Shown here piece after piece: positions 1 through 9,836 of a stretch of DNA of 64,000 nucleotides. Both the position numbers and the translations under genes were made by a program. Origin of the DNA: Lytechinus variegatus (taxonomy: Eukaryota; Echinodermata; Echinoidea; Temnopleuroida; Toxopneustidae); the NCBI RefSeq assembly GCF_018143015.1, contig NC_054743.1, positions 36,831,243 through 36,895,242 on the forward strand, given 5' to 3'. The notes beneath the pieces are model-generated. The model saw nothing but the letters and a program-made list of their open reading frames with translations. It ran no database searches and had not been told where the DNA came from. Numbering within the stretch: position 1 is the stretch's first letter; each line of letters opens with the position of its first letter.

Positions 1-120
1 GACACCCTTATCACGTTACATACGTAACTTGCCCTATCTTGAAAAAGACATCCTTTTTGCATGTTTTTTTGATCGCGCATGGTATCCACTCGTCAATGTA
101 AGTAGTCCCCCGGGGGACAA

Positions 121-727
121 ATACAATAGACAAATGACCTACCATTGTAAAGCTTAGAATCTCCTCTTTCATCATTCACGCATGAGTGAGCAAAAACAAT
201 TTGAAGAAAGGGTATCTAAATTTTAAAAGAAAATCACATGCCTAAAATGTTCAGTATCAGATACCTTAGTCACAGAAAATGGTCAAAAGTTAAGAAAGTT
301 CTGTTCCCTTAAAAAAGTGCTTGTATTTCCATAATTTCCTTAAACAAATATGTTTTCACCAGTTTCCCACAGGAGCTATCTCACAGTTAAGAAAAGACTT
401 AATGCAAAACGGAGTGTCGAGCAAGTCTAAACGCTAGCCTGTAAAATCTCTTCATTTTATAAAATTATTGAAATTCAAGCCTTATTTCAAATAATCAGAA
501 CTTTGTTATTTCTTGACATTTATCTGTAATTGAGGTATCAAATTAAAAAGCAGACATTGAACCTTTCAAAAATGTGGTTTTCTTTTTGAAACAGATTCAA
601 GGACTTTTGATATCCTTTCTTCAGATTGTTTTTGCTCATTCATGTGTGAATGAGAAATAATCTAAGTAATTTCAGACAAAAGAGGAGATTCTAAGCTTTG
701 CACCGGTAGGTAATTTGTCTATTGTTT
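121..727. mobile_element. Foldback (inverted-repeat) MITE, ~0.6 kb
   Basis: The left arm (about 121-215) and right arm (about 600-727) are reverse complements with scattered mismatches. Both contain ACAATAGACAAAT, GCTTAGAATCTCCTC and a GAGCAAAAACAAT block. The centre is AT-rich and non-coding. In the second duplication copy only the right arm survives, starting at about 7651, so a duplication breakpoint lies inside this element. Confidence 0.7.
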
Positions 728-829
728 TTGTGATTTAGTTATGATCAATCATCAGTAAATCTTGGTTGTTTTTTTTTGACACACTGTAAATAGGAGTGGC
801 GCCCAAATGGCACCAATATCACAAAATGA

Positions 830-1062
830 AAAATAAGTATAGTGAGTGGGTGACGTCATCCATTTCCTCATGTGCATACAGACCAGGGTGTGAGTATAAC
901 GGTTTCGTGAAATTATAAAGAGAACCTTTCAAATGTTATAGCTTTCTTATTCTACTTCCACCGGGACTTCCGCTTTTGATGAAATTGTCAGTGTCATGCT
1001 TGTTGGATTTTTCGCTTGTTATTCACACAACTTTTTTTGTTGGGTGGAATTTTCCTTTTTTT
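830..1062. mobile_element. Decayed half of the foldback MITE family with AAAGGWCAAGTCCACC ends
   Basis: The stretch matches the right half of the better copies at 44264-44858 and 55033-55640: a GTGACGTCATCCATTTCCTCA-like block, a CATACAGACCAGG block, 'TTGATGAAATTGTCAGTG' and 'ATGCTTGTTGGATTTTTC', ending near GTTGGGTGGAATTTTCC. It is diverged and truncated. The duplication partner is at about 7830-8055. Confidence 0.6.
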
Positions 1063-1147
1063 TAAATGAAAATGCTCACCGCCACAAATTTAGTTTTTTC
1101 CTTCAAATGATTGGGTCACAACTCACAAAAATATTCTAGAATGTATT

Positions 1148-1410
1148 GCGTCATGGTTTAGTGGGTCTGAAACTCATCAGAGCGTAAGTGGGTTTTGAAT
1201 CCCAGCCATGGCATGTTTTCCTTCAGCAATAAATTTACTCATATTGTGCTGCTCTCAACCCAGGTGGAGGTGACAGTACCTTGAGTGCACAAAATGCTTC
1301 AAGCAGCAGCTCCAGTTAAAGCCTGGGTAAAGGTAGATTGCATTGGATTAGATTATATATACATATACAGTAGATAGATGACACTATATAAATCCCCATT
1401 ATTATTATTT
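1148..1410 (+). mobile_element. Old tRNA-derived SINE
   Basis: The body matches the clearer SINE at 40163-40470: a B-box-like GGTTTTGAATCCCAGCCATGG, 'TTTCCTTCAGCAATAAATTTACTC', a CCCAGGTGGAGGTGA block, 'AAAGCCTGGGTAAAGG' and an ATTATTATT tail after 'GACACTATATAAATCCC'. The A box is degraded. It is also present in duplication copy B at 8148-8400, so it predates the duplication. Confidence 0.7.
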
Positions 1411-1537
1411 TCATATTTTTTCTAATACATGTACTTACATCGTTACATTAACCGTGGCATGTATATCTACAGAATAAAATAGTAACAACAAAATATAAAC
1501 AACATTAAAGAGATCCATCAAGGTGACTTGAAATATT

Positions 1538-3348
1538 GGGCAATTCCACGATAACACCGTGACATTTTACTCATTAAATGTGGAATACCAACAAACTATT
1601 TATCTTTTGAAAAAAATTGGATTATGTATCTATGACTCTAATCACAACTAACCGACAACAACAACAAAAATCTTTAACTTCATGCTAATTAATGAATTAT
1701 GCATAATTACAACTGTAACACCGTGACTCAAAATGGACATGCATTTTCTCGTACTTGATTCATTTAATAAACTCTGTGAAGTTACTGAACATTTTAAAAA
1801 GAGATTATGTTGTTGAGATACAGTAGAGACTTGACAGTAATAACCAAGTAGTTTATAGAAAAATAATCAATAAACATGACAATGATGATACATATTATAA
1901 ACAAATTCACTGTAACACCGTGACTGTAACACCGTGACTTCAGAACTGCATGTACAAAACGTATGTAGAATTTTCACATCATTCTTCCTTAACCTAAATA
2001 GTAATCTAAAAGGTATCATTGAGCAATCTTTTATCAATAAAATTTATGTCATACATCAGAGTACATGTAATTAATGAGGATGAAAAATCTAGTTAAAAAT
2101 TTCACTAACAAAAACAACAAAAATAAAACTATATACACTGTAACACTGTGACGGTTCTTGTAAGCCCCCATGTTTCATTCATAAGATACGGGAAAAGTTT
2201 TACTCAAAAAAGTTATGAATTCTCTCTAATGCAGAAAAACTTAAATGTAAATATGCAGATTAATTGAAATACAATTTTACAAGAAGACAAAAAAAAGCTT
2301 AATAGAAAGTTAGAAACACTCAGTAAACTGATATATACTTTTAATTGCAACTTTATGGTAATTATGCATGTACATGTACGTGTAAAGATAAGTTGAGCCC
2401 ATAACAATTACAGGAAGAAAAATTAACACACAGCATCTACAGACTTGCATGTAGATATTCGCTCAATTTCCAAGATGTTATAGAAATTTTGCAACTCATA
2501 AATGGAAAAAAAATAATGTACATGATTAGGCTACATATAAACATTAAAAGACAATCATTAAAAGGTGAGGCATACAGATTGAGAATTTTGGACAAACAAT
2601 TCAATCCACAATTTTGTGCTTGGATCCAGATACATACATTCATATTTAAATACTGCTTTGTTTGTTGCTTTGGAAACAGCCAAGCCTCCATCCCATCTGA
2701 CAGAAATCAGCTGGTCACTTCAACAAACATCATTTGGCAGGAACCTACTATGCTTTCTGTGCAATAGCAATGTAGGTCACAGTGTTATAGTCACGGTGTT
2801 ACAGTTATTGTAACACCGTGACATGACTTAAGTAACTTTTAATTAATTAACAAACTGACTAATTAACTTGTAAGTACTTGTATATGATAGTTATATGTGA
2901 GAATGATTTAGGCACTAAAAGATTTTAATATTGTTTGTGTAGTTTTCATAAAATTTAAAAAACATCAGTTTTTACTGTAACACCGTGACATTATTTATCA
3001 TGAGAGTTTAAATGTTTGCTGAAGCATAACGCCAAGAAAATTTTGAACTTTGGTGAACCTGTTATGAAATTCAGCCCTAAAACTCAGAAAAACACATTTA
3101 GATTTTTATGAATCTTTCATTGGAACACTTGCTACACATATTTAATTTTAATGCATTTTTCACACATTTAAACAAAAATTAATTATGCTAATTTAATTTG
3201 CATATTTTGCATCTTAAGGACCAAATTTTTCGTTATTATGGACAGAATTGAAAAATTCAGTCTTTTAGCTTTAATGTAATACCAAACTTGTTCAGGTTTG
3301 ACCATTTTTAAAATTTGATGGTCATATCCACTTTATCATGGAATTTTT
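1538..3348. mobile_element. Insertion found only in copy A; carries a dispersed TGTAACACCGTGAC motif
   Basis: Copy B runs straight through this site at about 8520, whereas here 1.81 kb is inserted and flanked by AATATT on both sides (1532-1537 and 3349-3354), a probable 6-bp target duplication. The ends are imperfect inverted repeats: AATTCCACGATAA near the left end, and AATTCCATGATAA on the reverse strand at the right. The 14-mer TGTAACACCGTGAC or a near match occurs nine times: about 1550, 1714, 1911, 1925, 2139, 2776(-), 2790(-), 2809 and 2976. No convincing protein is encoded. The open stretches of 60-90 codons on both strands at about 2440-2810 overlap each other and match nothing I know. 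I cannot place it in a transposon superfamily. Confidence 0.75.
2790..2822. repeat. Perfect 14-bp-arm hairpin made of the dispersed motif
   Basis: GTCACGGTGTTACA, a 5-nt GTTAT loop, then TGTAACACCGTGAC. It is preceded at 2776-2789 by a further minus-strand copy with mismatches. Confidence 0.9.
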
Positions 3349-3353
3349 AATAT

Positions 3354-3910
3354 TCCATACAAGCGGTGACTGAGTAGCACATGTTTGCTGGCAAGAAGGT
3401 TCTTGTATATCAGACAGTCTACATTTTAAGATGCATCATACATAATTTAAGGATGTGAATAGATGAGGTCCATCATGGAAATTGTTGATGTGAAAGAAAG
3501 TCTTTTAATCTCCACACAACCGGTGACCAAGGAGTACTTGAAGCTGGAGAGAAGGAAGATTCCTGTTTATCAGACAGTCTACATTTTCAGATGCATCGGA
3601 CACTTAAGGATGTGAATAGGTGAGGTTCATCATAGAAATTGTTGATGTGAAAGAAAGTCTTTCAATCTCCAAACAACCGGTGACCAAGGAGCACTTGTAA
3701 CTGGCTAGAAGATTCCTGTATATCAGACAGGCTAAATCTAAATTTACATGTAGGTGAGTCTAAATTTAAAGAGGATGGATAAGAACACATGTAGCCGAGG
3801 TTCATTGTGGAAATTGTTGATGTGAAAGAAAGTCTTTTAATCTCCACACAACCGGCTACCAAGGAGCACTCTTAGCTGGCGAGAAGGTTCCTGAATATCA
3901 GACAGTCTAC
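3354..3910 (-). repeat. GPCR-tail tandem array A (~155-bp unit, ~3.5 units)
   Basis: Marker blocks GATGTGAAAGAAAGTC (about 3491, 3648 and 3812), ACACAACCGGTGACCAAGGA and TATCAGACAGTCTA recur about every 155 bp. Read on the minus strand, each unit repeats the end of the receptor reading frame (from about RCILKCRLSDIQ to the stop) plus about 80 bp of 3' flank. The unit nearest the gene supplies the real C-terminus. The distal units are diverged and not joined to the receptor frame. Confidence 0.85.
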
Positions 3911-4802
3911 ATTTTAAGATGCATCGGAAAGTGTGCCTGAAGACATTATGCTTGAAGGCATAAATAATTGGGTTCATTATTGAATTACTTAGAGGCAACT
4001 GAAGAAAATATGCTAGGAATACTCCTTCCTCCGGAAAAACTATTAGGTTGATGAGAACGATTACGGCCGAAAATCCCAAGCATATGAAATATACTGCCAC
4101 GACGAGTGAAAGTGTTTTTGTGACCGTGATGTCCCATCCAGCGGCAGCTGCCGGTGCTACCTGACGGTTCCTCTTCCGGATGAACAAGATAATTTTGAAG
4201 TAAATGACTGTAATTGTGACAAAAGCAAGTAAGACATAAATTGAAAGTATTGCTATAAATGAGCGTTTTCCTCTTGGCTGTGCATGCATAAAGCATGTCT
4301 TTTGAAAGTTGCCATAGCCAAAATTAATGAAGCCAAGGCTCCGCAGAATGACCAACATCAGAAATGGCAAACCCCAAGAGAGGATGATCATCAGGACAAT
4401 ATTCCTCTGAGTGTATACTCGATTGTAGATGGTTTCGGATCGTGTAATTTTCAACAATCTATTCACCGCAATAAGTGCTAAATTACTGACACTTGCCAAT
4501 AATGTCAGGATTGTGATTGCTCCTGCAGATGCACATAGCCACAGAAATGTTTGGTCAGTTGAACCAGTCAGTAATACGATACCCTGGATAGGGTAAACAA
4601 AGCAGACCAGGAAATCTGTCACAGCAAGACTTGTGACAAATGCATTCGTTTTGGTACGAAGTTTTTTAGAGAAAAGAATTGCCACAACTACTAGACCATT
4701 TCCTGTAAAGCCAATTATTGTCATAGCAAAGTATACACATGCACTGAACACATCCATCGCTGATGGTGTTTCGTTTGACTCTATTGAAGGAGTGGTTGCC
4801 AT
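3837..4802 (-). CDS. Rhodopsin-type (class A) GPCR, intronless, copy A
   Basis: A 321-residue seven-transmembrane receptor in a single exon. Predicted helices lie at about 20-43, 53-76, 87-111, 132-155, 181-206, 226-252 and 259-283. Seen directly: GN at 34-35 (helix 1), LAVTD with Asp63 (helix 2), Cys90 and Cys170 (the likely extracellular disulfide), NRLLK at 114-118 in place of DRY, Trp143, and NPIIY at 277-281. N10-E-T is a possible glycosylation site, and Cys294 and Cys298 could be palmitoylated. Helix 6 lacks the usual CWxP and helix 5 its proline. The NR-start motif and helix 7 recall melatonin-receptor-like and Moody-like receptors; ligand and G protein are unknown. Sea urchin genomes are known for large expansions of intronless rhodopsin-type receptors, often proposed as chemosensory; membership of such a group is an inference. 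The final ~29 codons lie in the tandem array. Confidence 0.95.
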   Translation of the reverse strand: MATTPSIESNETPSAMDVFSACVYFAMTIIGFTGNGLVVVAILFSKKLRTKTNAFVTSLAVTDFLVCFVYPIQGIVLLTGSTDQTFLWLCASAGAITILTLLASVSNLALIAVNRLLKITRSETIYNRVYTQRNIVLMIILSWGLPFLMLVILRSLGFINFGYGNFQKTCFMHAQPRGKRSFIAILSIYVLLAFVTITVIYFKIILFIRKRNRQVAPAAAAGWDITVTKTLSLVVAVYFICLGFSAVIVLINLIVFPEEGVFLAYFLQLPLSNSIMNPIIYAFKHNVFRHTFRCILKCRLSDIQEPSRQLRVLLGSRLCGD

Positions 4803-5604
4803 TGTTTTATTGTCAATTTAATTCAAAAGTGGCAGACGTTTCGGTAAATTACACTCAAGCAGTAAAGTGTTCATCTGTTGACTTGGGAGAGATGGCTTCA
4901 AGAAACTTGTTTTATTGTAGTATGCTGTTAAAGTGAAAATAAATGTGTGTTCACCAATGCAGATATTTTGTTCTAAATTGATTCTCAAGAACTACACAAG
5001 ACTTTTATTGTGATATAAAACTCAACACTGACTGAAAAAAATAATTGTTGTGTCATTCAATGCAGAAAGCCAAATCTTACTGATGCATACTTATAGAGCT
5101 CTATCACATCTCAGCACTGATTGAAAAAGATAATTGTTGTATCATTTTTATCCAAACCTCACTCATGCCAATTCATAGAGCTTATTATTTATCAAAAGAA
5201 CACTGACCAAAGATAATTCCGTTATTAAAGGCATGAAAAACAATTACTGATGCCAAATCATAGAGCTCAAACACTACAAAATTGGCCCAAACATCATTGA
5301 CTGAAAAAGAGTAAAAGTACATGTAGGTGTCATTAAAATGCAAAAAAAAAAAAATTCTGATACAGAGAGCTCTATTATAAGACCCAGATTGAAAAAAATT
5401 ATTGTGTCATTGAATGCACAAATCCAAATGTCTCTGATACAAACTGATTAAGCTCTTGAGAAGGACAATAACTCCTCCCCTAATGATCATTATAATGACC
5501 TTCAGGGCCTCGTCCAACCTGGTACTAACTTCAAGTTAGACTGGGGGCGCACTTCATGAAACAAATTGTCAGTGATTTTCATTATTGCTCAAGGGTTTGT
5601 CAGT
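4803..5604. other. 5' flank of receptor copy A, no feature recognised
   Basis: This AT-rich stretch holds the presumed promoter and 5' leader of the minus-strand receptor. I see no clear TATA box. It contains loosely repeated 'GAGCTC...CTGAAAAAGATAATTG' blocks about 90-100 bp apart, which look like an old, weak tandem repeat. The end shows a ~40-bp direct repeat (from TTGTCAGTGATTTTCATT) that also occurs at 6064-6110. Confidence 0.5.
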
Positions 5605-6064
5605 AGGTGGTTTCAGACCGCCTCGAAGTTCGTCAGTTCCAGGTATTCTCTGATCGGGAAATTTACCCCGATCAGAAAATACTAGATATTTTGGTAATGT
5701 GAAAGCAAACTACGCGTAATCTCCCCGAAAGAAAATACCCGCTAAATAGTAGGTACTTGGCGAAATTACGAGAACTTTCGCGGGGATTTTTCCAAGGTCG
5801 CAGGTATTTGGCGATGTGAAAGCAAATTACGGGAACTTTCAGCCCAGCGTGTCGTTGGGCGCGGGAGCTGTGGGTGGCTGCTGGGCTAGTGATTTTGAAT
5901 CTCGCGCCTTGCCTGCTTATTAGACCATACTATGCGCATGCTCTTAACTTCAGGAACTTATCCCGAAGGGTATGTTTCGGGGCGGTGTGAATGCAGGAAT
6001 TAGCCGAAAACAGTTCCCGTAATTTAACAGGGATTCTTGTGATCGAGGCAGTTTGAAACCACCT
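5605..6064. mobile_element. MITE with AGGTGGTTTCA ends, copy 1
   Basis: Inverted ends AGGTGGTTTCAGACCGCCT and a matching AAACCACCT end enclose about 460 bp of non-coding sequence with many short internal inverted repeats (such as CTGATCGGG...CCCGATCAG). Homologues lie at 13417-13905, 17203-17318 (fragment), 17566-18041 and 19284-19753. Unlike copies 2, 4 and 5, this one has no 3-bp target duplication; a ~40-bp flank segment is repeated on both sides instead. Confidence 0.85.
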
Positions 6065-6267
6065 ATTGTCAGTGATTTTCATTATTGCTCAAGGGTTTGT
6101 CAGTGATTCTCACTACAAGTGACTAGTAACCCTTGTATCTGATTGGCTCAGATCAAATCAATCAGTGAAACCAATAATTGATATGCTTCGTGAAACCACC
6201 CTCTGTGTATGCTATACGGTGGATTGAGAATGATAAAGATATTGTGATAATGATATCTGTATTACTT

Positions 6268-6838
6268 AAAGGTCATGTTGTTTTGAATAAATAGAGAAAA
6301 ACAAACTAAAAACTAGCATAATGCTGAAAATTTCATCAAAATTTGATGTGAAATAAGTTATGACATTTTAAAGTTTTGCTCATTTTTCACAAAACAGTGA
6401 TATGCACTCCTCAGTGACATGCAAATGAGACAGATGATGATGACCCTCACTCACTATTTCTTTTTTTTTATTGAACTATACAATATTTCTTCTTTTAAAG
6501 ATTTTACAATAAGGACCAACTTGATTGAACAATATAGTATTAAACAATGCTTAATTCACATGTTCAGGGCGGAATTAATTGTTATTTTACTTGAATATAA
6601 GGAGAAGATTAGAATATTTCATACAACAGAGATAGTGAGTGGATGCCATCATCAGTCTCTTAATTTGCATACCGACCAGGATGTGCATAATATAACTGTT
6701 TTGTTTGAAATTAAGCAAAGCTTTAAAGTGTCATGACTTTATCATTTGACAACCAAATTAATTAAAATTTTAGCGATATGCTTCTTGGATTTTACTCTTT
6801 GATTCAAATAAAGATATTGTTGGAGTGGACTTGTCCTT
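6268..6838. mobile_element. Foldback MITE, AAAGGWCAAGTCCACC family
   Basis: The left half (TAAAGGTCA..., 'CAAACTAAAAACTAGCATAATG', 'TTTTGCTCATTTTTCACAAAAC', CACTATTTCTTTT) is mirrored by the right half, ending GGAGTGGACTTGTCCTT. The ends are degenerate. The counterpart in copy B is at 16036-16618. Confidence 0.85.
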
Positions 6839-7650
6839 GAAAATAGTTTTGGTAAAGATGATGTGGGTCGTACTTCTCAACTACTGAACTACACGTAAAC
6901 TTGATGAAAAAAAATTGAAATTGCCAATTTTGAAATCATATTCAGCACCCATAAATGTGGGGTCGCCACCCTTTATCCTTGAATAGAGGACAGAGTTTTG
7001 TCTTAGATTAATTTAGTGAATAATTTTAATTAATCATACCTGTTTAAACAAAACTGTAGTAAGATTAACAGCTTTAATTGCAACTTGATTTCAAGTAAAT
7101 AAACAAAAACATGGCTCGTATCCTGAAGTCCACTTTAAGTTTCGACTATTAAAGACCAGAGTTTGAAAAATTTCAAGGTATACTCCAAGCTGAAAATAAT
7201 GATTTCTTAAAAAATAAAGATTTCTTAAAAAATAAAGAAAAATCAGGCAAATAAAACACAATTGGACAAGGAATAACAAAGTTATAGCATTTGAAAGCTT
7301 TGCATCATTCCTGTGAAACAATTCTAGGCATGTCTTCATGAATATTCAATGAGCAAAGTGATGATGTCATATCCCCACTTGTCATAATATATCATTCTGT
7401 GAGAAAATGAAAAGAAGAAAGTGGCAGTGAAGAAGTTATCTCTGCAGACATCATATATATAATGTAGAATATATGTAAAGTAAACATTAATCACAAGTGG
7501 TTTATCCCAGTGTTGTAGCAGTGAAGGAACACAAAGAAAGTTGCGTGGCTGTCCCATTGCTATTACCTACTATGTCTTGCCTCACAAAAGTTTGTTGCGG
7601 AGTTATACAAGGGGGGGGGGGTTATGCGGGGTAGTTCATTGCGGGTCCGA
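6839..7650. other. End of duplication copy A plus inter-copy spacer
   Basis: Bases 6839-7436 match 16619-17203 and contain no recognisable gene. Bases 7437-7650 are unique to the spacer and include a run of about 12 G near 7609. Confidence 0.5.
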
Positions 7651-7829
7651 GAAATAATCAAAGTAATTTCAGACAAGAGGGGATTCTAAGCTTTGCAACG
7701 GTAGGTAATTTGTCTATTGTTTTTGTGATTAAGTTATGATCAATCATCAATAAATCTTTTTTTTTTTTGGACACACTGTAAATAGGAGTGGCGCCCAAAT
7801 GGCACCAATATCACAAAATGAAAAATAAG

Positions 7830-8055
7830 TATAGTGAGTGGGTGACGTCATCCATTTCCTCATGTGCATACAGACCAGGGTGTGAGTATAACGGTTTCGT
7901 GAAATTATAAAGAGAACCTTTCAAATGTTATAGCTTTCTTATTCTACTTCCACCGGGACTTCCGCTTTTGATGAAATTGTCAGTGTTATGCTTGTTGGAT
8001 TTTTCTCTTGTCATTCACACAACTTTTTTTGTTGGGTGGAATTTTCCTTTTTTAT
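7830..8055. mobile_element. Decayed foldback MITE half (partner of 830-1062)
   Basis: This is the same decayed fragment as in copy A, with a handful of substitutions, carried along by the segmental duplication. Confidence 0.6.
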
Positions 8056-8147
8056 AAATGAAAATGCTCACCACCACAAATTCAGTTTTTTCCTTCAAAT
8101 GATTGGGTCATAACTCACAAAAATATTCTAGAATGTAGTGCGTCATG

Positions 8148-8400
8148 GTTTAGTGGGTCTGAAACTCATCAGAGCGTAAGTGGGTTTTGAATCCCAGCCA
8201 TGGCATGTTTTCCTTCAACAATAAATTTACTCATATTGTGCTGCTCTCAACCCAGGTGGAGGTGACAGTACCTTGAGTGCACAAAATGCTTGAAGCAACA
8301 GCTCTAGTTAAAGCCTGGGTAAAGGTAGATTGCATTGGATTAGATTATATATACATATACAGTAGACAGATGACACTATATAAATCCCATTATTATCTTC
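8148..8400 (+). mobile_element. Old tRNA-derived SINE (partner of 1148-1410)
   Basis: It has the same body and tail as the copy A SINE (TTTTGAATCCCAGCCATGG, AAAGCCTGGGTAAAGG, 'GACACTATATAAATCCC'). Confidence 0.7.
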
Positions 8401-8515
8401 ATTATTTTTTCTAATACTTACATCGCTACATTAACCGTGGCATATATATCTACAGACTTTAAAAAAGTAACAACAAATATAAACAACATTAAAGAGATTC
8501 ATCAAGGTGACTGTT

Positions 8516-9836
8516 GAAATATTCCATACAAGCGGTGACTGAGTAGCACATGTTTGCTGGCAAGAAGGTTCTTGTATATCAGACAGTCTACATTTTAAGA
8601 TGCATCATACATAATTTAAGGATGTGAATAGGTGAGGTCCATCATGGAAATTGTTGATGTGAAAGAAAGTCTTTTAATCTCCACACAACCGGTGACCAAG
8701 GAGTACTTGAAGCTGGAGAGAAGGAAGATTCCTGTTTATCAGACAGTCTACATTTTAAGATGCATCGGACACTTAAGGATGTGAATAGGTGAGGTTCATC
8801 ATAGAAATTGTTGATGTGAAAGAAAGTCTTTTAATCTCCAAACAACCGGTGACCAAGGAATACTTGAAGCTGGAGAGAAGGAAGATTCCTGTTTATCAGA
8901 CAGTCTACATTTTAAGATGCATCGGACACTTAAGGATGTGAATAGGTGAGGTTCATCATAGAAATTGTTGATGTGAAAGAAAGTCTTTCAATCTCCAAAC
9001 AACCGGTGACCAAGGAGCACTTGTAACTGGCTAGAAGATTCCTGTATATCAGACAGTCTAAATTTACATGTAGGCAAGTCTAAATTTAAAGATGCATAAG
9101 ACATTTAAGGAAAAGAATACACGTTGGTGAGGTCCATCGTAAAAATTGTTGATGTGAAAGAAAGTCTATTAATCTCTGCACAACCGGCGACAGTGGAGCA
9201 CTCGTAGCTGACGAGAACGTTTCTGAATATCAGACAGTCTACATGTAAAGATGCATCGGACAATTACAATATGAATAGGTGAGGTCCATCTTGGAAATTG
9301 TTGATGTGAAAGAAAGTCTTTTAATCTCCACACAACCGGTGACCAAGGAGCACTTGTAGCTGGCAAGAAGATTCCTGTATATCAGACCGTTTAAATTTAA
9401 AAATGCATCACACATTTAAGGATGTGAATAGGTGAGGTCCATTGTGGAATTTCTTGATGTGAAAGAAAGTCTTTAATCTCGACACAACCAGCGAGAAGAT
9501 TCCTGTATATCAAACAGTCTAAATTTAAAGATGCATAAGACATTTAAGGATGTGAATACATGTAGGTGAGGTCCATCGTGAAAACAGTTGATGTGAAAAA
9601 AGTCTTTTAATCTCTACACAACCAACGACAAAGGAGCACTCGTACCTGACGAGAAGGTACCTGAATATCAGACAGTCTACATTTAAAGATGCATTGGACA
9701 ATTACAATATGAATAGGTGAGGTCCATTGTGGAAATTGTTGATGTGAAAGAAAGTCTTTTAATCTCCACACAACCGGCTACCAAGGAGCACTCGTAGGAG
9801 GCGAGAAGGTTCCTGAATATCAGACAGTCTACATTT
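8516..9836 (-). repeat. GPCR-tail tandem array B (~155-bp unit, ~8 units)
   Basis: GATGTGAAAGAAAGTC-type blocks occur at about 8655, 8813, 8970, 9151, 9303, 9456, 9590 and 9741, with spacings of 134-181 bp. On the minus strand the units preserve fragments of the receptor tail frame: about 9169-9366 still reads CRLSDIQKRSRQLRVLH and a similar ending. The array is roughly twice the length of array A, so it expanded here or contracted in A after the duplication. Confidence 0.85.

Larger units (their letters stand above)
652..7436. repeat. Segmental duplication, copy A
   Basis: This block is repeated in the same orientation at about 7651-17203. Both blocks keep the same order: foldback arm, old MITE fragment, old SINE, tail array, GPCR gene, MITE with AGGTGG ends, foldback MITE, and an unassigned tail. 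The coding parts are nearly identical, while the flanks carry scattered substitutions and clean insertions. The left edge is where the foldback arm begins to match (near 652 and 7651). The right edge is where copy B is cut by a truncated MITE at 17203. About 200 bp at 7437-7650 separates the copies and belongs to neither. Confidence 0.9.

Noticed and set aside
3662..3862. A short protein resembling the receptor tail
   Set aside because: It is the tail array read through; it has no membrane segments or separate start and is not a gene.
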